DNA of 64,000 nucleotides from Enoplosus armatus. Lineage: Eukaryota; Chordata; Actinopteri; Centrarchiformes; Enoplosidae. The translations under genes and the position numbers were made by a program. The DNA lies in assembly GCF_043641665.1 (NCBI RefSeq), contig NC_092195.1, positions 16,583,774 to 16,647,773 on the forward strand, in the 5' to 3' direction. Shown piece after piece: positions 1 to 11,530 of this stretch (its first letter is position 1; each line of letters opens with the position of its first letter). The notes under the pieces were generated by a model. It worked only from the letters and a program-made list of their open reading frames with translations. It ran no database searches and had not been told where the DNA came from.

Positions 1-61
1 GTTCTCTCTGTACAAGTAATACATGTGATGTGAGTCACACCATCATATAAGTTTTGAATAA
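1..61 (+). repeat. 61-bp direct repeat, copy 1
   Basis: This segment recurs at 1659-1719 with one mismatch in 61 positions (A versus T at position 21). It begins at the first base of the window, so the true left end may lie outside. The two copies diverge sharply after position 61. It is not simple sequence, so the match is not a composition artefact. It could be the edge of a tandem duplication of about 1.66 kb, a short interspersed repeat, or an assembly duplication. Confidence 0.85.
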
Positions 62-1658
62 AGATGGAGGTTGTGTTTCTTCTCCCTGTTAATTGCCTCC
101 CAGGTCAGGGGTTCCATATTGGGGTGTCTGTATGCCACCAAGGTGTCACAAGACACAGGTGAAGGAATATCAGCCCATCAGCCAACTTTCAGCTCAAGCT
201 GGTGCCTCAACAGACAACTCATGCAGGATCTGGACAGATGAGATCGGGGGCACACGTTTACAGTAAGAGCTTTTAATAACAACATAAAACATGCCTTCAT
301 CAGTTTCTTCATCAGAGTTTGGTTTATTTTTTTCAGACCTTCTTCTAATCTTTGCTTCTTTTTTTTTCTTCTTGTAAATTAGTTAATACAACTCTTTAAT
401 TTAAATCTTCAAGCCTTTAAAATGTATTCAATTGCATGCTGAAACCAGAAGTGTGAGCTTGTCAGCCTACTTGAGCGTGCAGCAACTGCTGCTTCTGAAA
501 TGCTTCACTTCAGCACGCATTGTTCAACATATTCATTAAACATATTAACATGGTCGCAGCACAGCAACGGTTTTCCATTCCAGGCATCATATACATCAAG
601 TGTTAAGAGGTAGAGTGTCAAAATTACATGGGATTTACTCTCATACATGTAATACTGAACCACTGCCCATACTTGTAGACTGTGTTGAGTATTGCACAGC
701 ATATCATATTGTACATAGTGTACATTTTATGCACAATATTTGTTTTCCAAATATGCATTGAGATCCGACAACAAAAGTATTTACAGAGTGCTTTAACTTT
801 CATATTTAATCTCATCCCTTGTCTTTAGTCTCTTACACCCCCCTGAGCCACCAGTAGGTCAGTACACATCCATGTCGTGCAGCCAAACACAGAACTTTAA
901 TTTAAGTTCCAGTGGAGATCCCCAGAGTTTCCCAACATAAATTTGTAAGGTTATGTTTTGGGGAAATGTGTCTAAAATGAGGCAGCAGGCATTTAGAATA
1001 TTTCTATTGATGAAATAATGCAGCCATAAAATAAAAAAAAACATTTCACTCAGTGGAAACATCATATTGGTTCAATGAAGAGCTGCAGCAACATGTTGAG
1101 TATATACTGTATGATAGATAGAGTGAAATACATGATTTTAACAACCCAAAGCAAGGAAGTTAAGGGGACAACTACTGAGTGAAATGCATGCAAGAATACT
1201 GTGAATCTAATTCATCTGTTTAAATACAAAGTTTGTAGTTTGTGTAATTGTGTGCTTGATTCTATTGTTTAAGTATCACATGTTCTTATTGTTGCTGCTT
1301 AAATATTCCATAGGTGTTATATTGATATGTGTCTGGCTGTCTGTGCAATGCATGCTGGGACACACATGACAAATATGCATATTCATTGCACAACGATAGG
1401 CAGGTGTATACTGTACATACACGCACTCTCATCCAATATAATAACAGACAGACACAGACGTGTGTGTGAGCTAATAGCCTGTATGTTGGCTCATTTGTGC
1501 TCTCATGTGTAGCCCTTGTTGCCGTGTACAGTGTTTAGCAGAACGATGATATGCACCGTTCAGGCACCGCAGGGCCCCAAGAGCTCTGCATAACGGAAAT
1601 TGAGTGTATACTTGTACATTAGGCCGTGTATCAGAGGTCAAGCTTCAATCAGCCCGAT
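62..1658. other. AT-rich stretch with no recognisable gene
   Basis: Only short unrelated open frames are present and none resembles a known protein. A few short CA/TG-rich patches occur near 1370-1500. No structural RNA or recognised mobile element was seen. Confidence 0.5.
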
Positions 1659-1719
1659 GTTCTCTCTGTACAAGTAATTCATGTGATGTGAGTCACACCA
1701 TCATATAAGTTTTGAATAA
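1659..1719 (+). repeat. 61-bp direct repeat, copy 2
   Basis: This copy matches window positions 1-61 at 60 of 61 bases. Its right flank (TAATATTCATT) differs from that of copy 1 (AGATGGAGG), so the shared block ends here. What lies left of copy 1 is not visible, so the left boundary of the repeat cannot be judged. Confidence 0.85.
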
Positions 1720-1799
1720 TAATATTCATTCATACTAAGTGCATGAATATCGTATTCATAACCAGTGACATGCAGTATACGTGTATTATATAATAAACA

Positions 1800-2070
1800 A
1801 GCTCTACTTTTTCATCTTTGAATCTCTCTCTCTTAACTTTCTTCCCTTGTCTCTCGCTCTTTCGTCTCCTGTCTCTCCTTCATGCCTGCTGCCTCGGAGA
1901 AAAGTGCTTTTCCGACTTTCTCCTGACACGACAACAGACGGTACCTTGGCTTGGTTTGCCGACGGTGATAAACGGGATGGCTAATTAAAAGGCTCTCTGA
2001 TAGCCCTCCTCTGCCTTTTTAATTTCCCCTCCTCAACTACTACTGCCGTTTATACCTCTCTCCCCCTCTC
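1800..2070. other. Pyrimidine-rich tract enclosing a mixed-composition island
   Basis: C/T-rich sequence flanks a more complex segment at about 1919-2015. That segment contains GATGGCTAATTAAAAGGC, with a homeodomain-type TAATTA core. Such islands inside simple-sequence DNA are a common look for vertebrate conserved non-coding elements, but conservation cannot be assessed from one genome. No reading frame of note was found. Confidence 0.2.
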
Positions 2071-2540
2071 GCCTCTTTCTAACTCACCGCTCGTCTTTGT
2101 TTTATTGTGTTATTTCTGTCTGTCCGTCTCTCTCACTGCGCATACACACACACACACACTCAGATTTACACACAAAAATACAACTCTTTTTTCCCTGTTT
2201 CTCTCTAGATGAAACAGAGTAAACAACACAAAAAAACCCCGCAAAAACAAACATGACAAATAACACTATTCAAACAGACAGACAAAAGAGAGGCAATAGT
2301 GTTTGTTTTGAGAGTTGTAGTACCAAGGAAATGACTGACAGTGAGGAAATTGAAGACAAAGTACAAATTATACATACGCAGTCTGACAGAGAGACTGAGG
2401 GCAGAGAGAGGAGGTAGTGAAAGAGCAAACCGTTAATAACATGCCTTGTTTGACGACCCAGGTTGTGTATATTTCGGCTGACATTCACTTTGTGAGCTCA
2501 TCTAATGCTCCAACATGTCCAGGAGATTAGGTTGTGTGAC

Positions 2541-2550
2541 TGTGTGTGTG

Positions 2551-2582
<32 letters not shown>
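2541..2582. repeat. (TG)n microsatellite
   Basis: About 42 bp of TG dinucleotides with one CA interruption near 2551. Confidence 0.95.
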
Positions 2583-2585
<3 letters not shown>

Positions 2586-2759
2586 AGTGACGGTTATGAG
2601 TGTGTAAGAGAGACGAAGGGAAGATGAAAGGCGAAAAGAAGACAAAAAATTGGGATAAAGTGGAGTGGAAGCATGTGGGAGGCGAGGGTTGAGATTGAGA
2701 GAAACGCTGTTCTCTACAGGACAGAAAAGAGGAAAGTGAAACAGATAATTACGGAAATA

Positions 2760-3063
2760 TGAAAGACTCCTTTTCCTTCCCCGGTGAACTTCATTTCACC
2801 TCTTTTTCAGCTATCCTTCTGCCAAATCCACTGGTTCTCTCTCTCTCCGTGTCCTTTCATCTCTCCTCCCCGGCCCTCCTCGTCAGATCCTCTCTTAGTT
2901 TGACTTTTTTTCACCCCCTTATGTTGTCTTACACCCTGCCTCCCTCTTTCACCTCCTCCCTTCACCTCAGACACATTCCCCTTCCTCTTGAGTCTCCTCT
3001 TCCTCTTTTATCTTTCCCCTCTCCTTTCCTTCCTTCACTCTTTCCTTTCTCCCTCTCTCCTTG
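2760..3063. repeat. CT-rich low-complexity tract
   Basis: About 300 bp is dominated by C and T on the + strand. It produces a 101-codon Ser/Leu/Pro-rich open frame that is explained by composition and is not a gene. Just downstream (3155-3175) a CTTTCTGCAG acceptor-like motif has no partner donor. Confidence 0.8.
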
Positions 3064-3673
3064 AGGCCAATCAATAGCAGCTGAGAGAGGAGATGCCTCA
3101 CAGTTGACTCTTTGACACCTATCAGAGCTGACACCCTGTAACCTTATTTACTTTACTCCCCACATCTTTCTGCAGTGTTTGTTTTTTTTTTTCGATGGTG
3201 ACACTCCACTGACTTACATTCATTACATAAACACCGAACCAAACCTTGACCCCTCACTACTCCGCACTGCTCGGTGACCATGTGTTCACTCTGTGACCAA
3301 CATGGCTGACGTGTCGCTTTATTCTGGCCGTCTGTGTAGTGCAGGAATGGGGTTTTTTTTCTGATTACTTCCACAGAGCTAGCTGAAAATAACCAGAAAA
3401 TAATCAATAAGCAATAAATTCAGCGCTTGCCGTTATCTAATCCAATGGATGAAACCATTGCTGTCTAAGCATTAGTTTAGAGTATTTTCCTAGTACGCTT
3501 TCAGACTCAGCTGTACAAGTGTGCAGCTCTGAATTGCTAGTATCAAATTCTCCTCCATTTTGCACTTGCCAGAGAGAGCAATTATCCATTAGGCGAAATT
3601 ACCTAAAGAGGGAAACATGGCAATAAATTAAGTTTGACAAATGTAGAAAACTTACTCTTTAACTGTATTTTTC

Positions 3674-4270
3674 TTAAGGTAACAGGCATTTTGGAGAAAT
3701 ATGTTTATTCGCTTTTTTCCAGAGACTTGGATGAGAAGATTGTTAGGACTCTTGTGACTGTACAGTAAATATGAAGATCCAGCACATGATTAGCTTAGCT
3801 TAGCATTACCACTTCGGGGAAACATCTAGCCTGGCCCTGTCCAAAACTTAAAAAACCCACCTACCAGCACCTCTAAAGCTCACTAATTAGCACGATATAC
3901 CTCGTTTGTTTAATCCGTACAAAAACAATAGGTTAAAAATCAGCACCACACAGTGATGACAAGACTCCAGGAAGTCACTGCACTCAGCCAAGAAATAGTC
4001 CGGCACACTGTAACCCCCTTTAAAACCACAACTTGTTTTTTACACAGTTTTTGGACAAACTAAACAAACCAAAAAAGTGTCAATTAGTGAGCTTTAGAGG
4101 TGGTAGACATATTCTGTTACCTTAACACAGAGCCGGGCTAGCTGTTTACCCGTTTCCAGTCTTTGTGCTAAGGTAAGCTAGCTGCTGGCTCTAGTTATAT
4201 ACATAGCATGCCAACATGAAATTGGTATCGACCTTTTTCTCATCTAACTCGCGGCAAGAAAGCAAATTAA
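3674..4270. mobile_element. Foldback MITE, near-complete copy of family A
   Basis: The element is a long imperfect palindrome. The left arm near 3703-3760 carries an imperfect complement of the right arm near 4229-4269, and an inner block CCTCTAAAGCTCACTAATT (3870-3888) is the exact reverse complement of 4082-4100. There is no transposase frame, so it is non-autonomous. From memory it matches a repeat very common in perch-like fish, whose end reads like TTTCCCAAAATGT. The right tip seems lost, since the sequence drifts into unrelated AT-rich DNA after about 4270. Relatives are at 24027-24203 and 56420-56650. The superfamily is not certain. Confidence 0.8.
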
Positions 4271-5465
4271 ATCAAATGAATTAATAAAAAGCATAATTTC
4301 TCTGCTATTTAGTCTGACATACTTAGCATAACTCTAATCTTATATTGGGATCCCCAATATGACATAAAGATGCTCTCACTCATTTTGTTGTAGTGCCCGG
4401 TAGCAAAACCCCCAAACTTTCCTCCCAGCCTGCTGTTTGTATTTTGAACTTCATGTGTTTTTAATTTGAAAACATCAGCAGTGAGACTGGAGGTAAATTC
4501 GAGGAGATTTTATTTACTGGCGCTATAACAAATTCAGGGAGAGTGCTGTTAAAACAAAGTTGTAGAAGTTTGAACAAATTTCTGCATTGCATGCATTTTT
4601 AGAAATGGACCTGCCTGTGGGTTCAGCAGGGTGTAACTCACTCAAGACACTTTACTCACTTATGCCAATCACATTTCACATTTCAACCCTTAAAACAAAC
4701 TAGGTCTTTCTGTTTCTTTGTCTCTATACACTGGGCCAATCAGTGAGTACAGTGGGTACAACAGCTACAAAACATCAGACCACTAGTGAACTTTGGTGTG
4801 TCAGAGTCATCGCTCTATACATCATGTTTCTGCAAATTCAGATCAGATTTTGATAAATAAATCGGACAAATAAAAGGTAAGGACGAGACAGTAGGGATTT
4901 ATCTGTTACACATAAACACACATCTGGGAGGAAAATTAAGCTACAAGACCTAGAAAAAGGTAGTATAGGTCGGTCAACCTCATGTGCACAAAGCTGCAGC
5001 AGCACAGCGTTCTGCCGACGCAGCTTTTCCATGACTAGAAATGACTCAGCATTTTTAATGAGCTTTTGGCTGTTTAGTTTCTGTTGCGGTTGGAAGTACT
5101 TAAATCAAATGAGGGATAAAGACTTTTTCCGCCTCATGAATATTCCCTTAAAGGACAATAACTTAGGCTAAGCAATTTGAACGCAGTGTTAATTCTAAAT
5201 AATTGCATGGTCACATAGAGGGAAGAAAGCGGCAAAAAACACAGAGACGAATCGGTTTGAATAAGAAACACCCACATTATTTAAAAGATTAAATACACAT
5301 TTCTATGAAAAGCAATCTGTTTAAAAGTGTCTGCCAATAAAAAAATACTTGATTATGTATTAAATGTATGGATTACTTAATAATTCCCCCAACATACAAG
5401 GATACACACAAGCAGACACTGAAAATAATACACAAACAGAAATGCAGTATAAGCAGGAGCACACA
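4271..5465. other. AT-rich stretch with no recognisable gene
   Basis: No convincing coding, RNA or repeat signal was seen. A small perfect inverted repeat, ATATTGGG-ATC-CCCAATAT, lies near 4343-4361. Confidence 0.4.
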
Positions 5466-5690
5466 TACGCATGTATTTCTACCATTGTGAGGACATTCCA
5501 TGTACTTTCTTCCTTAACCTCACTGAGCTTAATATTTATACTAATCTCACACTTTACTCAACCCTATCCCTGAAGCAAATTGAAATACCAAAGAGATGAG
5601 GATCAAAACAAAATGGCCTCACCCTCCTAAAAATGTCACTTTTTACGATTCAGAACTGGTTCTCACAATAATAGCAGAACAAGCGCACAC
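5466..5690. repeat. Interspersed repeat of the GTGAGGACATT type
   Basis: The segment starts with TTGTGAGGACATTCC and ends with GGTTCTCACAATAATAG. Between them is a block reading like 'AAAATGGCCTCACCCTCCTAAAAATGTC' in short pieces. This arrangement matches, from memory, a teleost repeat of the form 'TTTGTGAGGACATT ... AAATGTCCTCA ... GGTCCTCACAAAGATA' that usually sits beside CA microsatellites. A second, interrupted copy is at 56296-56690. The 94-codon frame at 5596-5880 starts inside this repeat and is not taken as a gene. Confidence 0.6.
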
Positions 5691-7472
5691 TGAAACACCA
5701 AACCTCAACAACAAGCAGAGGAAAAGCTTATGCATTACAGTTTATCTCCCGGTGCCACACAAACAAACAGTGGGGAGATTTAGGATCTCTGGCAGAGTCT
5801 CTCACTGTTCAACACTATTTATGATAATGCTTTCACCACTGTGCTCCATGCTACCCTTCATGCTGCATGTGCACCACTGACTGGGATTTGTCTATTCTGT
5901 ATATTAAGTCTCCCAGGAGCCATTGCAGCCACGCATCCAGTGGCTTATATACAGAATCTATGCATGTACACACATGAGCAAGGGAGTATGGGTAATCATG
6001 GTGGAAGAAAAGGGTTCGGTGAAAGATGCAGGACAATGGGGGAGTAATGGAGGAGAGACAGGCAGGATGTGGTGTGAATTTGTCATTTTCACAGGCACAA
6101 ACAGCCAGATTTAAACCACTTTAAAACACATCTATTTGTTTCTCTCTTTCATTCAACCTTCCTCCTTTTCACTTCATTATCTGTGATTTGCAAGATAAGG
6201 CTATTTTATCTCTATAAATTAGGTAAAGTGACCTAGCGTATGGAACAATGGGGACGCATTCATCATGCGAAATTAAGTCGTGAAGATGAAGAAATGCTCT
6301 GTAAAGGGGACGCTGTACCATTGCTTTCTTCTAGGGTCACGCATACACTTACATAGAGACATGCATGTAGTGCTGTCCTTGTGGGGACTGTTTTTTATAC
6401 AACCTGGGTCTCATAGAGTCACTCCACTGATTTCACAAATAAACTTCAGTTTACTGTCTTTAAATATTCCTTCCAGATATGTTTGACATATATAAAGACT
6501 GGGAATAATGTGTGAACTTGTACTCCTTCTCCCTATTTGAAAAAAATCAAGAATCTATGAATATGCAAATATTAGTTTATGTGCACTAGAAGTTCAAGTT
6601 TCCACATCACTCTTGTGCAAGTTGTACACTCGACTACGATTGGCTACGAAGTTGTGATGTCAAAAAATCTGATTTATGCTGAGCACAAAGAAACTTTCCT
6701 CCTTCAGCACATGGACAATGAAGACAGCCTTCTAGTGTCGAACTCTGCACATGCATCCGTCTGCACAGTGAAGCTCAAACATCCACATTGAATAATGAGC
6801 AAAGCATGTTTTGTTGAGTGGAGGCGGACTTTAAATACACTTCAGTTTAATGTCTTCTGTGGCTCTGAATGAAGTCTGAGAAAATAACCCCAATAATGTC
6901 TTCAAGGTCATCTCGGATTGGTCTTGAGGACTTCTAATTTTTGGCAGAAAACCAAAACCAAGCACTACGAACTTGGGATGTCTTCTTTATTTGGTCAGGA
7001 GAAACAGAACACATAACGCTATACACACCACAAAAAGAACAGACCCTATACATAACATTTAGGGGCGATGGGGGAGTGCAAGTGTAAGTGTGAATATGGA
7101 AGTGTATGCAAATAAGTGTAGAAATAGATGGACTATGTAGAATATGTAAGGAAAAGAAGTGTTAGAGAAGAAAAGTAGGAGGTTAGGAGGGCTGCAAAGG
7201 GGGCCCCCGAGGGATAGCAGGCAAATGTCAAAGAGGTGTGGAGTTTCAAAGACCTGGGCATTTAACTGGCAGGAGGGTTTTACCAAAAATGCTGTGTCTT
7301 TGCCCACACGTCTTTAGAGCTTGTCACATAAGAGGGACTAAAATCATAGTTCGACCTCTGCTGCATCGATTTCATTGACTGATTGATTTTCATCGACCAT
7401 TCTTTTTATAGTCCCCCAACTTAATGGAAGTGCATCACCAAATTACTTGAGTACCCCTTTGTTTACATATAG
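5691..7472. other. Stretch with no recognisable gene
   Basis: Several 60-80-codon frames occur on both strands, but none has a recognised domain or a supporting splice pattern. A TTGTGGGGAC motif near 6380-6390 resembles part of the GTGAGGACATT-type repeat and may be another relic. Confidence 0.4.
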
Positions 7473-7750
7473 GGCGGCAAATAACAATTATTTCCATTAT
7501 CAATTAATCTAATTGCTTTAGCCTATAAAATGTCAGAAAGTAGTGAAAAATATATGTAACAAATGACCTAAAACCCAAGGTGATGTCTTCAGATTGCTTG
7601 TCCAACCACAAAAAACAGCAAATATTCACACTGCAACCAGAGAATGTTTTTGTTAAAAAGTAAGAAAAACCATTAACTGATTATCAAAATAGCTGCCAAT
7701 TAATTTTCTGTCGATCGGCATAACGACTAATCAATTGTTAACTGATGCTA
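7473..7750. mobile_element. hAT-like MITE, family B, decayed copy
   Basis: The left end contains GGCAAATAACAATTATTTCC and ATCAATTAATCT. The right end contains AACGACTAATCAATTGTTAA, so the termini are imperfect inverted repeats. Internal landmarks are TATAAAATGTCAGAAA near 7525, a GGTGATGTCTTCA block, and GATTATCAAAATAGCTGCCA. From memory this matches the ubiquitous teleost MITE built from ATTAATCGATTA-type ends, often assigned to hAT. A copy in the opposite orientation is at 46807-47107. It has no coding capacity. Confidence 0.75.
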
Positions 7751-7764
7751 TTGTCATATTTTCG

Positions 7765-7840
7765 GCTAAGGATAGAGCAGGTCGGTGGTTCGATCCCCGG
7801 CTCCCCTCGTCAGTGAGTGAAGTAAGCGAAGTCCATTTAT
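7765..7840 (+). mobile_element. tRNA-derived SINE fragment with pol III B-box
   Basis: GGATAGAGCAGGTCGGTGG is followed by GGTTCGATCCCCGGCTCC. The GGTTCGATCCC part (7787-7797) is an excellent RNA polymerase III B-box. The upstream part is too short and lacks acceptor-stem pairing, so this is not a working tRNA gene. Fish carry abundant repeats with 'GTAGAGC...GGTTCGATCCCCGGCTCC', and this looks like one with part of the head deleted. It begins about 15 bases past the end of the hAT-like MITE. Confidence 0.6.
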
Positions 7841-8111
7841 CACAAACGGAGAGCATACGTCTATATAAAGTGGTTTACATAATCTGGCTAAAATAGTGTG
7901 TAAACAAGTCTGATTGTTGAGCTTAGTTGTAACAACAACGTTATCATAGCCCAGAGAAATGGTGACAAAAATTACACAAATAAGTTTTCCTTTAACCCTC
8001 ACTTTAAGCCCGTTTCAAAGTGATGACCTGCAAAATGAGTTTGGAGGATTATTGGTTCTCATAACTATAAAAGGGCAGGGACACTTACGCACATGTCCAA
8101 GCACACACTGA

Positions 8112-8136
8112 CTCACACACACACACACACACACAC
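8112..8136. repeat. (AC)n microsatellite, short
   Basis: About 25 bp of AC dinucleotides inside a generally CA-rich stretch (8080-8300). Confidence 0.9.
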
Positions 8137-8432
8137 TCACACATAACATCACCCTCAAAAACTTTATCTTCTCCTTTGTTCTAAAATGATGCAGCAGCTT
8201 TCACAACCATCTGTCCACTGACAGTATTTAACACACACACTTACATGCACACGGGCTAAAGCGCTCTGTCTTTGTGAAAAACACACACATTCACACATTC
8301 ACTTTGTCTCTCTCCTTCACACATACACTCTCCCTCTTTTCTCTCCAAACAACCACAGCAAGTGCACTTACTGTCTCTCTCTGCCCTGAATGCAACCAAT
8401 AACACACACAGTAATGAGATGTTTGGTCTCTT

Positions 8433-8437
<5 letters not shown>

Positions 8438-8501
<64 letters not shown>
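8438..8501. repeat. (TG)n microsatellite
   Basis: About 64 bp of uninterrupted TG dinucleotides. Open frames of 62, 82 and 117 codons across it consist largely of Cys-Val or His-Thr runs and are artefacts of the repeat. Confidence 0.98.
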
Positions 8502-8502
<1 letters not shown>

Positions 8503-8639
8503 CTGGTAGGACACCAGCCATACGGGAATCGGTGGAAAACTCCAGACTAGTATAAACAGCCTGCAGAGACAATACACACAAACACACAATCTCATATTGT
8601 ATGAACACACATACACGTAATCTCACACTCACACACACA

Positions 8640-8932
8640 CACACACATCATCTGTCTCTCTCTGTCCTCACACAGCACACAAGGGAGGATGAGGGGGGAG
8701 AAAAGGGAGGAAGGTGAGATGCAGCAGCAGGAGGAGGAGGAGGAGGAGGAAGCAGAGGTAAACTCCCTCTGCTGTCTCCATATCCATCAGGAAATGTCAG
8801 GATCCTGTTATAGGGGGACTGACTGGCTGCATGTAGTTTGGGGCAGGAATAACTGGGGTATAGAATATGTATGAATGTATGAGAAAGGTAAAACAGGGGT
8901 GAAGAAATAGAGGAGGAGGAGGAGGAGGAGGA
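8640..8932. repeat. Purine-rich segment with two (GGA)n tracts
   Basis: GGA trinucleotide tracts lie at 8730-8751 and 8910-8932 in a purine-biased stretch. The complementary 142-codon frame (Ser and Pro runs, 8648-9076 minus) is explained by these tracts and shows no domain. Confidence 0.85.
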
Positions 8933-10573
8933 ACGTATAGAATGGAGAAAATGAGCGGGTATGTGTCTACAGGTGCTTATGGATAGGTCAAGGTTGCAAT
9001 AGAATAAACAGGGGTTGGAAGAGAAACAGAAACACTGCATGACAAAAGGAGTTTGTGTTTGAAGTAATTGAATCATAATGACTAAAGCATTGAAAACAAG
9101 GAATTGCAGCCAAGTCGTTAATTAGTGCTGCGTGTTAGCTTTAAAAGTCTAAAACTCACACCTTTAATTAGCAGTCTTCAAACCAACATGTGTTTGAAAA
9201 GATTTCATTTGTCACAAACACTGAAACATTTTCATGTGACGAAGGAGAAAGCAAAGAAATAAAAAAACATTACCTCATGTGCTTAGCAATGGACGAGCAG
9301 AACAAAAGCGACAAATTACATCTCACCAGCAGAGATAGGTGGACTTCTAAAAGCGTATTTGCTTAACGACACAAAACAAGTGCTTTATGATTTATCACAC
9401 TGTTGAATTTATTTCACACCTCCAGGGAAATAGCCCCAACAAAGATCTTGCTTCACAGGGTTTCCATTCAGAAACCAGTTTGAAGGTGAAGGCAGAAAAA
9501 CACATAAACCTCATTGTAACTGCAACCAACACAACTTATTGAAACAGTAGCCGTCCTAGTCTTACATCATACAAAAGCGCAATGCAGAAGATTGGAAAAC
9601 ACAAATAATTGAGCCGCACAGGTGTTCCGCCTGATAAGACCTCAGTACACATACTAGTAAGACTTATAAAGGTGTGAGTGGTCACCACACTAACAGGTGC
9701 AACAAAGCTAACAAGAGATGAAGGAGATGTGAGTCAAGGCTAGTTTGTACCCGCCCCCACAGTCCTGAGAGGAGGTCTAATTAGGGAGAATATAGTTAGT
9801 GAAGACACCTGTGTGGGTGTGCAGGTCTTTTCACCCTTAGATACAGTATTCACACCACTCTTTCCTCCAGCAGTGCGATAAACACAATTAACCAAATAAT
9901 CCAATGTCACCAACAACTGGCTTATTTCTAACGTCTGCTAACTTTACACAGTCATTTGATATAAAAAAAATATTCCAATATTCACTCTATTTTTAGCCCT
10001 GGTTTGGTCTCCACCAAACAAGGTTGATGAGGGCCAAAAAAAGAAAAAAAACAGAACAATGATCCAAGAATAGACTAAAAGGCTTCATAGAGCTGAGGGG
10101 AAATGCTGAGGTGGATGATAAATCTCTGTGTGTTTTTCACTACAGGCGACCACTGTCACATCCCACATTGTCGTTTGATCCAATGTTGGCAGTGCAGCGT
10201 TGAGGCTATCTTCAGTAAAACTTAAATTGAACTATATCACATACATAGGACGACTTACTTCGTGTGTAAATATAGTGTTTTTGATGTGGAGGGATGGAAA
10301 GGTTGATAGAAGTTGGTTAGTGCACTCAGAAGTTAGAAAGTCAACAGATTTGCTCTGGTGTGGGAGTTAGACTGAAGTTTTCGTTGTGAATCTTTTGTCT
10401 AGCTGTGCTAGCAGACTCTTCTGTTTGGTTTAACGTTTTTCTCTTTCTACCTCTGTTTGGCCTTTCTATTTTTATTTTCTCCCTATCTTCGCAGCTTTTT
10501 TGACATTTCGTCTGTAAGCCTGAATGTCTGTCTTTACTCCCGGTCCTCCTCAGCTTCTCTCTCTCATCCACCT

Positions 10574-10576
<3 letters not shown>
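8933..10576. other. Stretch with no recognisable gene
   Basis: AT-rich DNA with many A runs. I recognised no coding exon, RNA gene or repeat family. CTTTCCTCCAG near 9860-9870 is an acceptor-like motif without a matching donor. Confidence 0.4.

Positions 10577-10604
<28 letters not shown>
10577..10604. repeat. (CT)n microsatellite
   Basis: About 28 bp of CT dinucleotides in a wider CT-rich region that runs from about 10440 to 11530. Confidence 0.95.
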
Positions 10605-10608
<4 letters not shown>

Positions 10609-10629
10609 CTTTCCATCTTTTCCTCTACT

Positions 10630-10795
10630 TATCGCAGTGGGAGCTAATGTGACCTTTATGTGCTGTCAGCTCGCTGCGTGGCCGTCAATCATCATCTGCT
10701 CCCATTAGAACAGCTCTATCAGGAGCTGTCAGCACCACAGGGCTGCCGACCCACTCCACGTACGCCACCCACCACCCACCGCTTGAGAGGTGGAA
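10630..10795. other. Mixed-composition island in CT-rich DNA
   Basis: Between CT-rich tracts there is a higher-complexity block. It contains the imperfect inverted pair CAGCTCTATCAGGAGCTG and balanced base use. It could be a conserved regulatory element, but nothing in a single sequence proves this. Frames through it are short on both strands. Confidence 0.2.
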
Positions 10796-11049
10796 AGATA
10801 GGAAAAAGAGCAAGCGACACAGAGAAAGCAAGACAAAAAGAAAACCAAAGAGAAAAAGAAAGCGAAGAGAAAAAGAATCTGACACCGGCAGTGTGTCTCT
10901 TCTCTGCTGCTACATCCATCTCTCCTTCATTCACTCCTTCCATCTCTCTCCTCCATCATCCCTCATTAATTGTGTTTACTCCGAGATACCTGTGTTTTGG
11001 TCCTTAAGGAGCCGACATAGTTAGCATCCCGACCAGCCAGACAGACAGA

Positions 11050-11530
11050 AAAGAGAGAGACGCTATCTTTTTCTTATTCTCTCCATCCCTCAACACCTTC
11101 TCCAGCTTCCCTTCTCAACTGTCTCATTATAACTTTTTAGTCCTACTGGAGGAGGTTTACTATCTCTTCTCCTCTCTTCCTCTCCATCTCTGTGTTTACC
11201 TGCCATGGGAGCTCCCTATCTCTCCCTCTCGTCTGTTTTCTTCTCCTCGACTATCCCTCCATTCTCCTCTTGTGGCCCTTGTTCCCTTCACTTCCACCTC
11301 TGTTTGTTTATTGTGATGCACCCTTCAGTCTTCCATCCTCCTCTTGTCTCCCACTTCTGTTTCTGTCTTATCTTATTTTCATCCAACTTTCTCTTCTTTT
11401 TTGACTGCTTTCCCGTTTTCTTATTTGCATCCTCATCTTTTATCTTACACCTTCTTTCTTTACCTCTCCTTTTGCTTCCTCATCTTTTTCTCACCTCCTC
11501 CCGGTTAAAACCTCGTCTTTCTTCACTTCC
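11050..11530. repeat. CT-rich low-complexity tract
   Basis: Nearly 500 bp is dominated by C and T. It generates overlapping 70- and 110-codon Ser/Leu/Phe/Pro-rich frames that are not genes. Confidence 0.75.

Noticed and set aside
7765..7800. Possible tRNA gene
   Set aside because: The B-box is good, but there is no acceptor stem, the 5' half is too short and no cloverleaf forms. It is better explained as a SINE fragment.
8291..9076. 117- and 142-codon minus-strand frames
   Set aside because: They are translations of CA and CCT repeats.
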